Below are positions 11,701 to 21,849 of a DNA stretch of 55,533 bases, one piece after another (positions within the stretch are counted from its first letter, which is position 1; every line of letters begins with the position of its first letter). The stretch is from Fragilaria crotonensis. Its lineage: Eukaryota > Bacillariophyta > Fragilariophyceae > Fragilariales > Fragilariaceae. The notes beneath the pieces were generated by a model. That model was given only the letters and a program-made list of their open reading frames with translations, was not told where the DNA came from and ran no database searches. Both the position numbers and the translations under genes were made by a program. Location: contig JAKSYS010000406.1 of assembly GCA_022925895.1 (NCBI GenBank), forward strand, positions 1 to 55,533, in the 5' to 3' direction.

Positions 11701-12181
11701 ACAACAGTCGCGTCGGAAGATGTTTGTCGAGTCTAAGGGTTTCGGACAGATCGTGGCTTCCAAGGACACTCCTCTCATTACAGGCGAGATCGCTTCGGAA
11801 GGAGAGCAAGAACTTTCGGTGGATCAAACAATGCCAGATCGATCAGAGGAAGAGGGATCTGCGGAGGTCAGTGAAGCCGCATTAATTGATATCTCTCAAA
11901 TTCAGGGTAACGCAAAGGCGAAATGCCCGCCGAAGTCGAAGGACGGGCCGTCGTTGGTAGCCATGGTGAACAAAATGCTTAAGGATGCTACTCCTCGAGC
12001 GCGGCAGGATTTTCAGGCTGGGGTTGTGTACGACGATGTTGAAGATGAAACATTGAAGGCTATATATGAGAAGGAGCGTGAATCTCTCCTGAGAACCCCT
12101 CCACGACGCAGAAGGTTATCAGGGAATCTAGACTTGATGAGTGCCATCAAACAACGAAGGGATGATGTTGAAACGGACTAG
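5707..12181 (+). CDS. giant formin (FH2) with tandem IPPEAV repeats; five one-base frame breaks
   Basis: Open segments 5707-7374, about 7340-8759, about 8745-9175, 9133-10863, about 10800-11190 and about 11130-12181 form one gene of roughly 2,160 codons. Each step moves to the next frame as if one base were missing. Order of parts: N-terminal disordered region with repeated DxKAxLRKxLAxxR motifs; four PW-x(4)-LK/LR motifs; four ALxxMxAxRLG motifs (8270-8700) resembling DAD/WH2 helices; a possible PH-like domain (8750-9030); five 60-residue KMLKM-IPPEAV repeats; then FH2, opening at LHWTPLSGEELDNSVW (about 10138). The FH2 core includes RANNIAISLKAF, LDMVLHVGNIMNEG and TKSADGKTT and ends near 11690. 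A C-terminal LMSAIKQRR helix could bind actin or act as a DAD. No proline-rich FH1 precedes FH2. Formins nucleate and processively elongate actin filaments. A break in the conserved DSLLKL block at 10798-10803 shows that one base is missing there. Sequencing error is likelier than pseudogene. Confidence 0.85.
8260..8690 (+). repeat. four ALxxMxAxRLG protein repeats in the formin
   Basis: Four spaced copies in the formin: GALADMFAARLGQA, ALSTMLAARLGPV, RVLATMVAPRLGKA and GALAKMFAMRSAQ. Spacing is 35-50 residues, with acidic Ser/Thr-rich linkers. An amphipathic helix followed by R-L-G recalls DAD and WH2 helices in other formins (family knowledge). Binding actin monomers or the protein's own N-terminal region is inference. 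Confidence 0.6.
9230..10065 (+). repeat. five tandem ~57-residue KMLKM-IPPEAV-HKM repeats
   Basis: Five consecutive copies, each with an acidic start (SEEEEK / TDDEKK), Y-x-KMLKM, a short I-P-P-E/D-A-V/I, x-HKM, an acidic-Gly turn and K-I/V-V-x-x-V. They begin near 9232, 9400, 9590, 9765 and 9935. The core resembles the Y-x-KML-x-x-G-x-P-x-x-A-V-x-x-K-M module found in the WASH-complex subunit CCDC53 and in several protist FH2 proteins; this is recollection, not a search. The DNA copies have diverged, so the expansion is old and selected at the protein level. Confidence 0.75.
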
Positions 12182-13823
12182 CCGAGCCAAATGCGCAAGT
12201 CCCTTAGATTTGTACATTATTACGTTCATTAAGTTTCCTCTCAGCGTAAAAGGTACTACTGCCATGACTGTTACAACCCATATGGTTTCGTCTTGTTGCT
12301 CTTCGGAGATCGAATGGGATACACTTCATTCGTACTAAGGAGTACAATCCATCGTTCTGGGAGCATCCCTGGATCATCGTTTCACTTCCCACGTGCGCAC
12401 GGCCTATGGACATGGGCAAACGATTTCTCCAATTCCTTGTCGTGCACGAAAGTGGTTCGACTCAGCTCTACCATAGGAACATCAGTTCATTCGATGGCTT
12501 TTGAACCATCAAGAGAAGCGTAGTACAGATGATAACACTTGTCTTCGTCCTCCGAAACGTGTCTCCTTAACGTATCGGAGGCAGCTTCTCCACCAAAGGC
12601 AGCAACACAGCACGTCAACACGGGAATATGAAAACAGCATGGAGGAACGTGAACGCAGGCACTGTCAATGATGCAACATGGCTCGCATCCGACGCAGTGA
12701 ATGCACAAGGGAGACCAAGCGATGCAATCGAACATGGCGCGGGGAATCGTGCTGTACATGTTGGCTCACGGAGACAACGACTGCCTAACCCTGCCTTGAG
12801 TTGTTTTTTGGCGATTCGACTTCGCGTGAGGGAACTTCTATCTTTTTTCGGAGTGTATGCAGTATGGATATCTTCATACGCATACACACATCAATGAATA
12901 CATATATGTATCTATGTCTAAATTAGGAATATTGGGTAATGAGTACTGAGTCCAGGTAGTGGTAGCGCACCTGTTAGTACTCGGAATACTACCGGTAGCG
13001 GCTTGTGCTTGTATCCTTGTATGCAAGGTACAGTGGTACTCGTACAGTATCATAACTTGTATGATAGTCAAACGTCAAACCTGTACTCCGAGTGCACTTG
13101 TACTGGAGTACTCCGTATGTCATATGCATACTCCCAAAGTGTTACACATACTGGGTACCAGTACTCGAGTACCAGGTACCAGGTACCAGGTACCAGGTAC
13201 ATGTACCTTCGCTATCAGATGCACTCTCTAGAGTACTGAACCTTATCCCGATCATAGATGAAACGTAAACTGCGAGTACCCCCGTAGCCTTGGTACTGTG
13301 GAACTCCAATACTCCAGTACGCGCCTTTGATGTCCGGCCACGCACCTCTGCTTGGTATTAATTGCATGTAGAAGCTACGAGAAGAAACGTCATTTTACCG
13401 GACCTCCCGGTCCCGCCTCCCGCCCCGTGTATCGGTGTATCGGTACCATGGTAGGTTCATACAAGTAGAATACTCCGAACTCCGAGTACCGTACTCCAGT
13501 ACTGGCCTTATATGCATATTCATAGTTTGCAGTTTGCAAAGAGTGTGCTACGACGTACTTGTACTTGTAGCAGACCTTTTGACATCTTCACTATCATATG
13601 TCATACCGGTACAGTACAAGTACTCTACTCTACTCTAGAGAGTACTCGTACTCCAAGTTCCAAGTACCAAGTAATTCTTGATTGATCCGTCCGAGTCAAG
13701 AGCGTCTGACCAACACTCCACGTCTCCCTGACGTGTGTGGCTGCGCAACTGATTGATGGCCCTGCCTTTGTCACTAGTCGCCCATCAAACAGAAGAACAA
13801 CAGAACACATCACCTTGAGGTCA
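12182..13823. other. intergenic, 1.6 kb
   Basis: Apart from the small Cys-rich frame listed separately, no gene is supported. From 12940 to 13650 the sequence is densely packed with GTAC words, including a run of four to five GTACCAG units at 13155-13200 and ACTACCGGTAG near 12988. The part next to 13823 is the promoter and 5' UTR of the plastid L15 gene. Confidence 0.5.
12487..12759 (-). CDS. possible small cysteine-rich protein
   Basis: A 90-residue frame from an ATG, with about a dozen cysteines clustered in residues 12-50 (CVGCEPCCIIDSACVHVPPC and on), then a charged tail (LRRHVSEDEDKCYHLYYASL). The Cys pairs (C-x2-C-x2-CC) could bind metal or form disulfides. No signal peptide is obvious and I know no matching family. 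It could also be an exon of a larger gene or chance. Support is only the open frame, the ATG and the non-random Cys pattern. Confidence 0.3.
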   Translation of the reverse strand: MYSTIPRAMFDCIAWSPLCIHCVGCEPCCIIDSACVHVPPCCFHIPVLTCCVAAFGGEAASDTLRRHVSEDEDKCYHLYYASLDGSKAIE

Positions 13824-14882
13824 ATGGCAACCATGAACTCTCTCCTTATTGTCGCCCTTATGACCTTCGCCACTTGTGCAGGTGAGTTATCACAATGAAT
13901 ATGAATAAGTGATGCGGATATTGGGAGAGAAGGAAGTGAACCATGTGGTGAAACAACGAATATTTGTACTACTGTACGAAGGTGACAGTAGGCCGAGTAT
14001 TGACAGTGAAGCTCCTGAATGGAACGCCTAGTCCAAAAATAGACCACGCCAATGCAGCCGTAGTGCTGAATGTGTCAGATCGCTGTGTTCGCGATGTCGA
14101 TCAATGATTATACTCGAGGACGCTTATCTTTCATGTCGAAGTCGAAACGCATGGAGCCGCCTACCGGTAGTGGGTCCAGCGCAATTGGCATCAACCTATA
14201 TTTCTGAATTACACGCGTCTCACTTTTTGTTGACTTCCTCAAACGAACAGATGCGTTTTCTTCATTCATCCCTAGATCATCTTCTTTGTCGTCTGTGCCA
14301 AAGACTTCCTCCAGCATCACCATGAAGATGTTCGACTGGAAGCGACGCACTGCCGACGAGTCTGCTCTCAACAACCCAGACGGTGAAGTGTGGACTCTCT
14401 CGACCATCAAGCCAGCGCCAGGCTCTCGCAAGCGCAAGACACGTAAGGGTCGTGGTATTTCCGCCGGACAGGGTGCTACTTGTGGTTTTGGTATGCGTGG
14501 TCAAGCATCTCGGTCCGGAAACCCAGAGCGTCCTGGATTTGAGGGAGGTCAGACTCCATTGTACCGTCGCCTGCCGAAATATGTTGGAAAACCAACTGGA
14601 CCTGGCCACACCAAGACTATTTACAACATTATCAAACTTGATCAGCTCAACTCTGCCGCTCCTGGATCTGTGTGCAACTTCGATGCTCTCTTGGAATCTG
14701 GCGCCGCTACCAAGTCGAAATATTCCATCCACAAGGTCGTTGTTGGAAACAAGCAATTCACGGCGAAGGACGTTACTGTCCAAGCTCATGCATTTACTGG
14801 TGCGGCACGCGAGGCTATCGAGGGTGCTGGAGGAAAGTGTGAGCTGTTGAAGCGAACAACTGGTGAGGTTATTGAAGCTTAG
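13824..14882 (+). CDS. rpl15: plastid ribosomal protein uL15 (nuclear-encoded), two exons
   Basis: Exon 1 is 13824-13881, exon 2 is 14251-14882. The intron is 369 bases (GTGAGT...ACAG, phase 1). The product has 229 residues. Exon 1 encodes an ER signal peptide (MATMNSLLIVALMTFATCA). The splice gives A-D-A-F-S-S-F-I-P, a signal cleavage site with Phe at +1, as required for import into secondary red plastids, followed by a Ser/Arg-rich transit peptide. The mature part is bacterial-type L15: LSTIKPAPGSRKRKTRKGRG, SAGQGATCGFGMRGQ and GFEGGQTPLYRRLPKY, the N-terminal half that threads into 23S rRNA in the large subunit. The C-terminal part is the globular L15 domain (HAFTGAAREAIEGAGG). An AUG-free in-frame extension at 14286 would lose the signal peptide, so the spliced start is preferred. 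The name rpl15 refers to the plastid protein. Confidence 0.88.
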
Positions 14883-15473
14883 TAGTAGCGTCGACTAAGT
14901 TGGTAAAAGAAATGTTCTGACTGTGAAAATTGCTTTATGCGTGGTGGCCGTATCCTGCATTTATGTTATTTCTCTGCAGGTATTGGCGGCGAAATCTTTT
15001 GTAGATTACATTGTCTCCAGACACCACCTCCGTGGATTGTCTCATCCTTGTAGCTCCCTCGTAAAGTGTTTGCAGCCTCTTACGTGATCCTTCCAGTTGC
15101 CATGACTGATATGTTATGGCGTTAGGTTGTGGTCAAGCACCCATTCCCTCGGAGCGTTTTTAATTCAGGCATCAATCCTTGCCTATACTTTTTTTCTTGA
15201 AGAAGTCTCCTCAGCACTTGCTTCGTCAGAAATGCGGTCGAGGGGCTTCTGGGTTTGACGAGCGCCAATTGCATGTTTTCAGTGCTAACAAACATTGTGT
15301 TTCTAAAGATAATTAGTCAGCTTAGCCTACTTCCTTTTAAGCCTCTCCGAAGTATAAGCAATTTGACCGTCCTTTCCAACAGGCTGTAGCTTCAATGCAC
15401 GGCAGAACTGGAGTATGGTACAGAACCCCTATCACAGTATGCGTACCAGTATTAGTTTTACTGCTCCTCCGCG
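14883..15473. other. intergenic
   Basis: About 590 bases between the L15 stop and the 7-bp array. No coding region supported. T-rich patches (TTTTTTTCTTG near 15187) occur, and the L15 polyadenylation region must lie here. Confidence 0.45.
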
Positions 15474-15957
15474 TTGTGCCTTTTGCCTATTGCCTATCGC
15501 CTATTGCCTATTGCCTATTGCCTATTCTCTTTTGCCTTTTGCCTTTTGCCCTTTTGCCCTTTTGCCTTTTGCCTTTTGCCTTTTGCCTTTTGCCCTTTGC
15601 CCTTTTGCCCTTTGCCCTTTTGCCTTTTGCCTTTTACCTTTTGATTATTGTCTATTGTCCATTGTCTATTGTCTATTGTCTATTGTCTATTGTCTATTGT
15701 CTATTGTCTGTTGTCTATTGTCTATTGTCTATTGTCTATTGTCTATTGTCTATTGTCTATTGTCTATTGTCTATTGTCTATTGTCTATTGTCTATTGTCT
15801 ATTGTCTATTGTCTATTGTCTATTGTCTATTGTCTATTGTCTATTGTCTATTGTCTATTGTCTATTGTCTATTGTCTATTGTCTATTGTCTATTGTCTAT
15901 TGTCTATTGTCTATTGTCTATTGCATATTGCATATTGCATATTGCATATTGCATATT
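15474..15957. repeat. 7-bp tandem array (TATTGCC, TTTTGCC, TCTATTG, CATATTG)
   Basis: About 480 bases in near-perfect 7-base periods. The variants come in blocks: TATTGCC first, then TTTTGCC mixed with 6-8-base slippage variants, then about 39 almost perfect TCTATTG units (15640-15918), then five CATATTG units. Because 7 is not a multiple of 3 and the unit has no stop on this strand, all three plus-strand frames stay open and give a false YCLLSIV-type protein. Confidence 0.95.
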
Positions 15958-18644
15958 GTGTGAGGGAGGAAATCATAATTGTACACCTAAGGTATGATGC
16001 TTAACAGGTACAAATGCTATCGGGCAATGAAGTGATGATAAGAAGATTAAAACAACAGAACATGATTAAAAAGTATGTTGATGCCGATTTACATGCCCTT
16101 GCACAACACTTAGTAGGACGAAGTTGACACCGCTTCTCAAACTTCCGAGAAACACTCACAAATGCAACATAACAAGAACACAAAAAAATGCAACTGCTGG
16201 TGTGATGCCTCATGGCAATGCTCCTTGACATGGTGTTCAACAACACAATGCCATTCAATGATACCATGAGACACATCACCAAAACCACAATGATGCCGAG
16301 AAGCTCTACTAATCCTCATTACTGCTGCTTGGCATTGCCTCCTCTTCCACCTGAGCTACATGAGGTCCACAACAGCATTGCCTTGGAGCAGGCTGCTTTG
16401 CTTGCAGTGTCAGTATTCTGCTGGTTTGGCTCATGATGCCTTTGGCCCAGAGGACAGGGTCGGTTTGAATGCAGGACCTTATGTCAGGTCAGAAAGTATA
16501 CTTTAGCTGCATGATTCCCCGGAAATGAAACTTCAGTTGTATGACTCCCGGCTCCCGGGGAAATCCCTGTTGTACTGAAGTGTACTATACGTCGCTAGTA
16601 AGGTACCTTTCATAGTAGTCAAGGAAGGTCCGGCAAAACACACTGGCCTCTATCAACCCCCGGATGGGTGCTTGGGCTGGACCTTTGAGTCCTGTAGTAC
16701 TCGAGTGTACTTGTCCATGGCGTACTTGTACTGTACAACATATCGGAGTTCAGCAAGGTTCTCCCTCCGTCCGGAATTGCTATTTCCCATTTCACACCAT
16801 TCAAAGGAAAAAATTCCAAAAGGTCATTTGATTCAAATCTCAATGAACTCCATACATTCATGTATAACATCAAATACAAGCGCATTGCATTTTTTCATTA
16901 AAATCGGCATTGCTCACTAATTAGCAAATATCTTACCAGGATGAAGCTGGACCACCCAGATGCCCTGCAACCACCTCCTCCTAACCACAGGAGGATGAAA
17001 AAAGAACTCAAAACTAGTAATAAAAAACAAATTTTCCTGGTTGTTGATGGAAGCCCATGCAACATTGTGGTGATGTTGGAAAATTCCATGCGGGACAATC
17101 GCTAGCCGCTGTTGTTGCAGAATTCCACCACCCATGTGCGTTGCAAAACCTATTACGAACATCTGGACAGATTTGCAAGATTATGCTGATCCTACAATGT
17201 GTCGATTCCATGCCTCACCGTGAAAAAATGCAATTGTGATCAAAAGAAGAAGGGATCCTATAGTAATTGAGCCAATCAAGGATGTTCCATTGTTTTGAAG
17301 GAGAACAATATCAGACCCTGCAGTAGCATTAGGAATTCTGAAGAGCACCTGCTCTTTAATCTAAAGAACAACAATTCCTTCCAAGTAAATATGTCTTGCA
17401 GCAGTGCAATGCAACCTCACATGGCTGAACACCAGCACATCTGAACTCTATTTTTTGTCACTAACTTGAACCTTGATGCTGGCCTCTGCAAAGACCATTA
17501 TCAATCTGTTCAAGTAAATGAAAAAAGATTTTTAACACTGAGTCTCATCTGTGTTTGTTCCTCATCCCAAGAGAAGAAAAGCCAGATTCTTGCCAATGCC
17601 AGAACAAGGAGCACAAGCAATCTAGTGCCTAAAGGTATTGTTTAAGCACTCACCGCAATGGGATTTGCACATTTGATGGGAAGATTGGAATTTATCCGCT
17701 CGTAGGGCGTGTTGCTGCGCAGCAGAGAACAAATGCCAACCATCCCCAGGGTACCAAAATTTCAAGACCAGTGCTGGTGAATTGAGACAAGTTTCCATCC
17801 TTCCTAATCTACATGGGGATTCCTGTCATTGAGACCAAGTGGCTTGGTCGGGAATGCAGCATGACTACACAACAATCTGATGCACTTGCACATATTGCTG
17901 ATGAAGATGATTCAGCATTTGTTGCTGCAACAATGACTGGCATGCAGCATACAAAGTTGCAAAGTTGCCAGATCTTAACATGCTGGACTTATCTTTCATG
18001 CACTGCAGAGTCATCAATCGAAGGGTGGATTTGCAAAGAACATCAATGAGCTAGTTGTGCAGCAGGTACAAGAGCACCTTGCTTTTCTTGTTACATTTGA
18101 ACCAAGAAGTCTTGATTTCACCTTTTCTGACACTTCAGCATTGCGTTTATGACATGTTGGCTATTCAACAGTCTCTAATTGTGCTGAAGTAGTTTACTAC
18201 GTAGATCCAATCAGTTTGTAGTGAAATGAAGTTACTGTCTTGCTGGAGTATTGTATGGTACAGGACTCTACCGGTAGTACATAAGTTAGAGCATCAGTAC
18301 TGAGTAGTACTGAGACGTCATTAGTGAGGTCATTCAGTGCATTCTTATAGGATTCACTACCAGGTACTTTGCAGGTACATGTAGATGGTAGATGTATTCG
18401 GTGTACTCTGTACTCATATCGGAAGTAGGTCTAGTAGAGTAGGAATTAGTACCTGGTATGAATACTTGGAAACCGATATGGAAGGGTTGATTACGACGTA
18501 CTCGAGTACTCGTAGTATAGTTGCAATGAACTACTATGCTATAGTATGGAACAAAAATGTTTATAATTCTTGGATTATTCATTGCATACATCAATTTTAC
18601 ACAACGGGGCAATCGTGCAGGCTCATGCAGCCTTTGTTGCTCTT
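15958..18644. other. gene-poor 2.7 kb, possible decayed element
   Basis: No intact gene. The base composition of 16000-18200 is smoother and richer in TG/CA words than the flanking GTAC-rich DNA. Short fragments read as if once coding, for example KKQIFLVVDGSPCNIVVMLE on the plus strand at 17025-17085, and a frame at 17813-18049, but both are interrupted by stops. I suspect an old mobile element but cannot name it. At 18240-18600 the GTAC words return (TCTACCGGTAGTAC at 18268). Confidence 0.35.
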
Positions 18645-18900
18645 GCCGCCAGTGGCAGAAAATCACTCGCTTGGGTTTTCCAGGAGGCCAACGGATTCAT
18701 TGCTGTCGTATTTACATCTTCCGCCTTAGTAGGTGCGGGGTTGAAGAATTGTTTGGTGTGGTAGACAGAATCGCCGCCAGTGGCAGAAAATCACTCGCTT
18801 GGGTTTTCCAGGAGGCCAACGGATTCATTGCTGTCGTATTTACATCTTCCGCCTTAGTAGGTGCGGGGTTGAAGAATTGTTTGGTGTGGTAGACAGAATC
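18645..18900. repeat. perfect 128-bp tandem duplication
   Basis: Bases 18645-18772 and 18773-18900 appear identical, beginning GCCGCCAGTGGCAGAAAATC and ending GTAGACAGAATC. The unit lies across the 3' end of the minus-strand gene below. 128 is not a multiple of 3, so the second copy is read in a new frame and replaces the C-terminus. Confidence 0.95.
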
Positions 18901-19290
18901 CTTAGGTTCATCTTCATTGTCAGATATCACGTGCGGAGACATGAATCGTTGCTTGGTGAGATGGATTGAATCTCGTAGGTCCTCGTCCAAGTCGTCGAAA
19001 TCGAATGAATCGTCGTTGTCTAAAGCTGTTCCACGCTCCAAAGATTGAAGACTTCTCAAGGATCGAGCCAAACGCTTCGAACGCCAAGAGGCGGCTTCTC
19101 TTCGTTTCGACAACCTTTCCAATCGTTGTGGACTTTCTTCCAGGACGCGCTTGAACGGGGTGTCCGCTGTAGCATCATCGCTCCCAGTCAGCGGCATAGC
19201 ATAATCGTGGTGGAGTTGCGTCGATTCGTCAGCCTCCATATGTGTAGATGTGGTTCCAAAGGAATTGGGAACAAGTTGGGTGGTCATCAT
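18712..19290 (-). CDS. unknown, disordered acidic/basic protein; C-terminus changed by tandem duplication
   Basis: 192 residues from ATG at 19290 (MMTTQLVPNSFGTTSTHME). The frame is open further upstream to 19350, and a good splice acceptor (TTTTGCAG) lies directly before 19291, so an upstream exon is possible. There are two Arg/Leu-rich stretches (RVLEESPQRLERLSKRREAA, SKRLARSLRSLQSLERG) then acidic DDSFDFDDLDED. Two copies of a D-S-x-x-x-T-K-Q motif follow (RDSIHLTKQRF and KDSVYHTKQFF). There is no signal or membrane segment and no family I recognise. The last part is read through the 128-bp duplication. Without it, the protein would end shortly after SDFLPLAA; with it, a frame-shifted tail of about 20 residues ending LLRRKM is added. 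Confidence 0.55.
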   Translation of the reverse strand: MMTTQLVPNSFGTTSTHMEADESTQLHHDYAMPLTGSDDATADTPFKRVLEESPQRLERLSKRREAASWRSKRLARSLRSLQSLERGTALDNDDSFDFDDLDEDLRDSIHLTKQRFMSPHVISDNEDEPKDSVYHTKQFFNPAPTKAEDVNTTAMNPLASWKTQASDFLPLAAILSTTPNNSSTPHLLRRKM

Positions 19291-19427
19291 ACTGCAAAAT
19301 TTCAAAATTTGTGTTAATGTCTGCCCCATGTACCACGTTACGTTGCACATGACTTGTGTTGAAGTTGTTCATACATGTCATTACTGCGGTACTACCTATT
19401 TCAGAATTCCAATGGAGTCGTGTGACA

Positions 19428-19934
19428 TCACATGTTCTCGTACACGGAATTCGGGTCATAAGATAGATCTCGAGTTGAAGTTGACTCGAAAGCCCTCGTG
19501 ACTTGCGACGTGATCTCTGTTCGCTCGAGGGTTTCTGACTGGGCTGTGTACCAGGTGTGGGCCTTAATGACATTAGTCACCGCGGTGTCATCAGTTTGGT
19601 CTCTGAGGTAAGCAATGGAGTCCATCCCAGTATCTTTGAGCGAGATGTTCCCAATCACCACTCTGGAGCTGATCAAATCATCCATTGACTTGAAGTAGAT
19701 CTTGTGTCCAGTTTTCCTGAAGTTGTAGCTGCAGAAAGCAACATAGACAGGATGGAGCTGATTGGGAGAGGTGTGCTCAAGAAGGGCAATGGAGCTAGCC
19801 AAACCTGTCCAGATATTGTTAAACTTTCCACCTGTCCAGGCAGACCATTCATCCTTGGTTACCAGATTGATTTCACCAATGGCTGGTGAGTGAAAATAGA
19901 GGCTTTGCACTTGAAGGACTGGCAAGACAGTCAT
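19428..19934 (-). CDS. unidentified open frame, possible gene fragment
   Basis: 168 residues with even composition and no low complexity (SPAIGEINLVTKDEWSAWTG, NNIWTGLASSIALLEHTSP). It begins at a weak non-ATG or internal position and has no clear partner exon. It sits between the disordered-protein gene and the decayed copia fragment on the same strand, so it could be captured or relic sequence. No family recognised. Neighbouring sequence at 19950-20640 is similar in composition but interrupted. Confidence 0.25.
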   Translation of the reverse strand: MTVLPVLQVQSLYFHSPAIGEINLVTKDEWSAWTGGKFNNIWTGLASSIALLEHTSPNQLHPVYVAFCSYNFRKTGHKIYFKSMDDLISSRVVIGNISLKDTGMDSIAYLRDQTDDTAVTNVIKAHTWYTAQSETLERTEITSQVTRAFESTSTRDLSYDPNSVYENM

Positions 19935-20812
19935 TGGAGCTGGGAGCTCAATGACAGTCTCATTATCGGTTGCAAGAGTCGTAGCTCAAGATATTGCAAT
20001 ATTGCAGTGGGTTGTCAGAGATGTAGAGCCTTAAGATGGTGGAACTGACATGATGGTTGGAGTCTTGACTTTTGAAGCAGATTCTTCTAATCAACAGCTT
20101 GCTTGTTGAGTACTTGAGATTGCAGAAAGCAATTTACTCAGTCTGGTCTTGGGAAGGCGTGCGACTGTCACAGGATATCCATAGCAACAGCAAGGAAACC
20201 CAGAAACTTGTGAACCTCACTGATGGGGACTATCACTTGTGGTCAACTATATCAAGCAATATTCAGCCAACAAGGTGATCACCCCTTATTTGTCCACCAT
20301 GAATAATCATGATTGGGCAGTGTGCAGTTATCAGAGGGGTTGTCAAATGTGACAACAAGACCAAAAAGCCATTTGCCTGTAGCAACTGCCTCACGCGGCG
20401 TTGCAACACTCTGAGTTTGACTTCTTTTGAAACATCACCTTAAGACACTGAATCTCGTGAAGAACAGAGAACATGTTGTCACCGTAGATGAATGACAGTC
20501 CGGAAAGCGGGAACAAAGAGTGTCCATTCCCTGGTGCTTCATTGTGACAAACTCTGCGCCAAGCAAAGACACTGGTTTCTATGGTCAACCGTTTGATAGA
20601 GAGTCAAGTGATTGGTGTTCAGTTCAATAAGATAAGAAACCGGTACAAGATTGGAGCTTCGTCATGTCATTAGTGTGATCAGAATCAACAAAAAGATGCA
20701 GGTCCACATCATTTCACCGGGGCATTGGTGAGTTCAGTGGGAATGCCACTTTTGACAATTCCCGTGGTAAATCCATCAATCAGATTCTTTGAATGCATTC
20801 AAATCAATCAGA

Positions 20813-21830
20813 TCAAGCAAAATCCTCGCATTGACACTTTTCTAGGAAATTGAACAAGTGGAAAACTGCTTCCAAGTGTCCATCACATGGTAGCAGTGCT
20901 AGATACGACCTCAGTTCCAACACCTCCGTAATGATATCAATCCAACCATGGTGCTCCATGCACACCAACCTGAAAACACCAATTTGAGTTTGATAGAATG
21001 AAGCCTGATAAGCTCTTAACTCCAGGGCTGTGTCGATTTCTGGATGATTATTCAAATGGAAGGGGCCACTCATCCTTTTGGCCCATTGATTAGTTGCAGA
21101 ATGCTTGTCGTGGAACGCTTTCATGTTGTCCACTGCAACCTGAACGTACTTACTTGCGCTCGTTGCCCAAAAAAGCATGCACTTTGTTTGAAACAAGTGA
21201 GCCATCAGAGCTTTGCACCCAGCAAGTAGAATTGGTGGTCTCGGCGGATAGAACCTGGCTTTGTTTTGAAGAAGTGATCTATTAAATTGAGCGAACAAAA
21301 CCCATGTTGATGGCTTCCCAATGTAGTTAGTTTCATTGACATAAAGTAGCCAATACACATAGTATTGGTACCAATTGTCTTTTCTAACTTCTGGCTTCAA
21401 CCGCATAGTCAGCAATCTCATGGGATTTGACTCCTAAGGTCAGCAAGGCATTTCCACAAAGTGCTCCCATGCTTCCACTCAAAACACAGCTTCCATCCCT
21501 TTGCTGTTTGCCTTCCTAGCTTGTCCATAAGATCCTTAGTATTGCGTGTACATTTTAGCCTTTCTACCGCAATTTCATCCTTCCTATGCTTGCCACCAAT
21601 TGAGTCAGGGAGTACTAGGTATTGTTGACTCCCTTCAATGTCACATATTGCATTCATGTATTGTGCAAATACATTTGCAGCAAGTTCAGCTGACTGTCTG
21701 GAACTCAATTCTGTACGTTCTCAACTCAAATATTGGGTTAGCATTGGCCTTTCCAACCAATATGCTATCAGCCATATGCTTCCGTCCTGTCATCTTGCCA
21801 TTAATCATCTAACCGTCGATTTGGAGGTTC
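20813..21830 (-). pseudogene. decayed Ty1/copia (CoDi-type) pol fragment
   Basis: Reading the minus strand from 21830 down, the pieces match the linker and RT region of diatom copia polyproteins. They run: KANANPIFELRTYRIEF; then SAELAANVFAQYMNAICDIE in a shifted frame; then AKGWKLCFEWKHGSTLWKCL; then, after loss of most of the RT, YQTQIGVFRLVCMEH and WIDIITEVLELRSYL followed by CDGHLEAVFHLFNFLEKC. At least two frame changes and a large internal deletion make it non-functional. No LTRs were found at its ends. Family assignment rests on remembered motifs of diatom copia elements. Confidence 0.7.
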
Positions 21831-21849
21831 ACTTCTGCCCATCAAACTG

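Noticed and set aside
13625-14047. 140-residue minus-strand frame over rpl15 exon 1
   Set aside because: Antisense to a signal-peptide exon and intron that are well supported.
15395-16004. Three overlapping plus-strand frames of up to 200 residues
   Set aside because: They are the 7-bp array read in three frames (YCLLSIV repeats); no coding signal.
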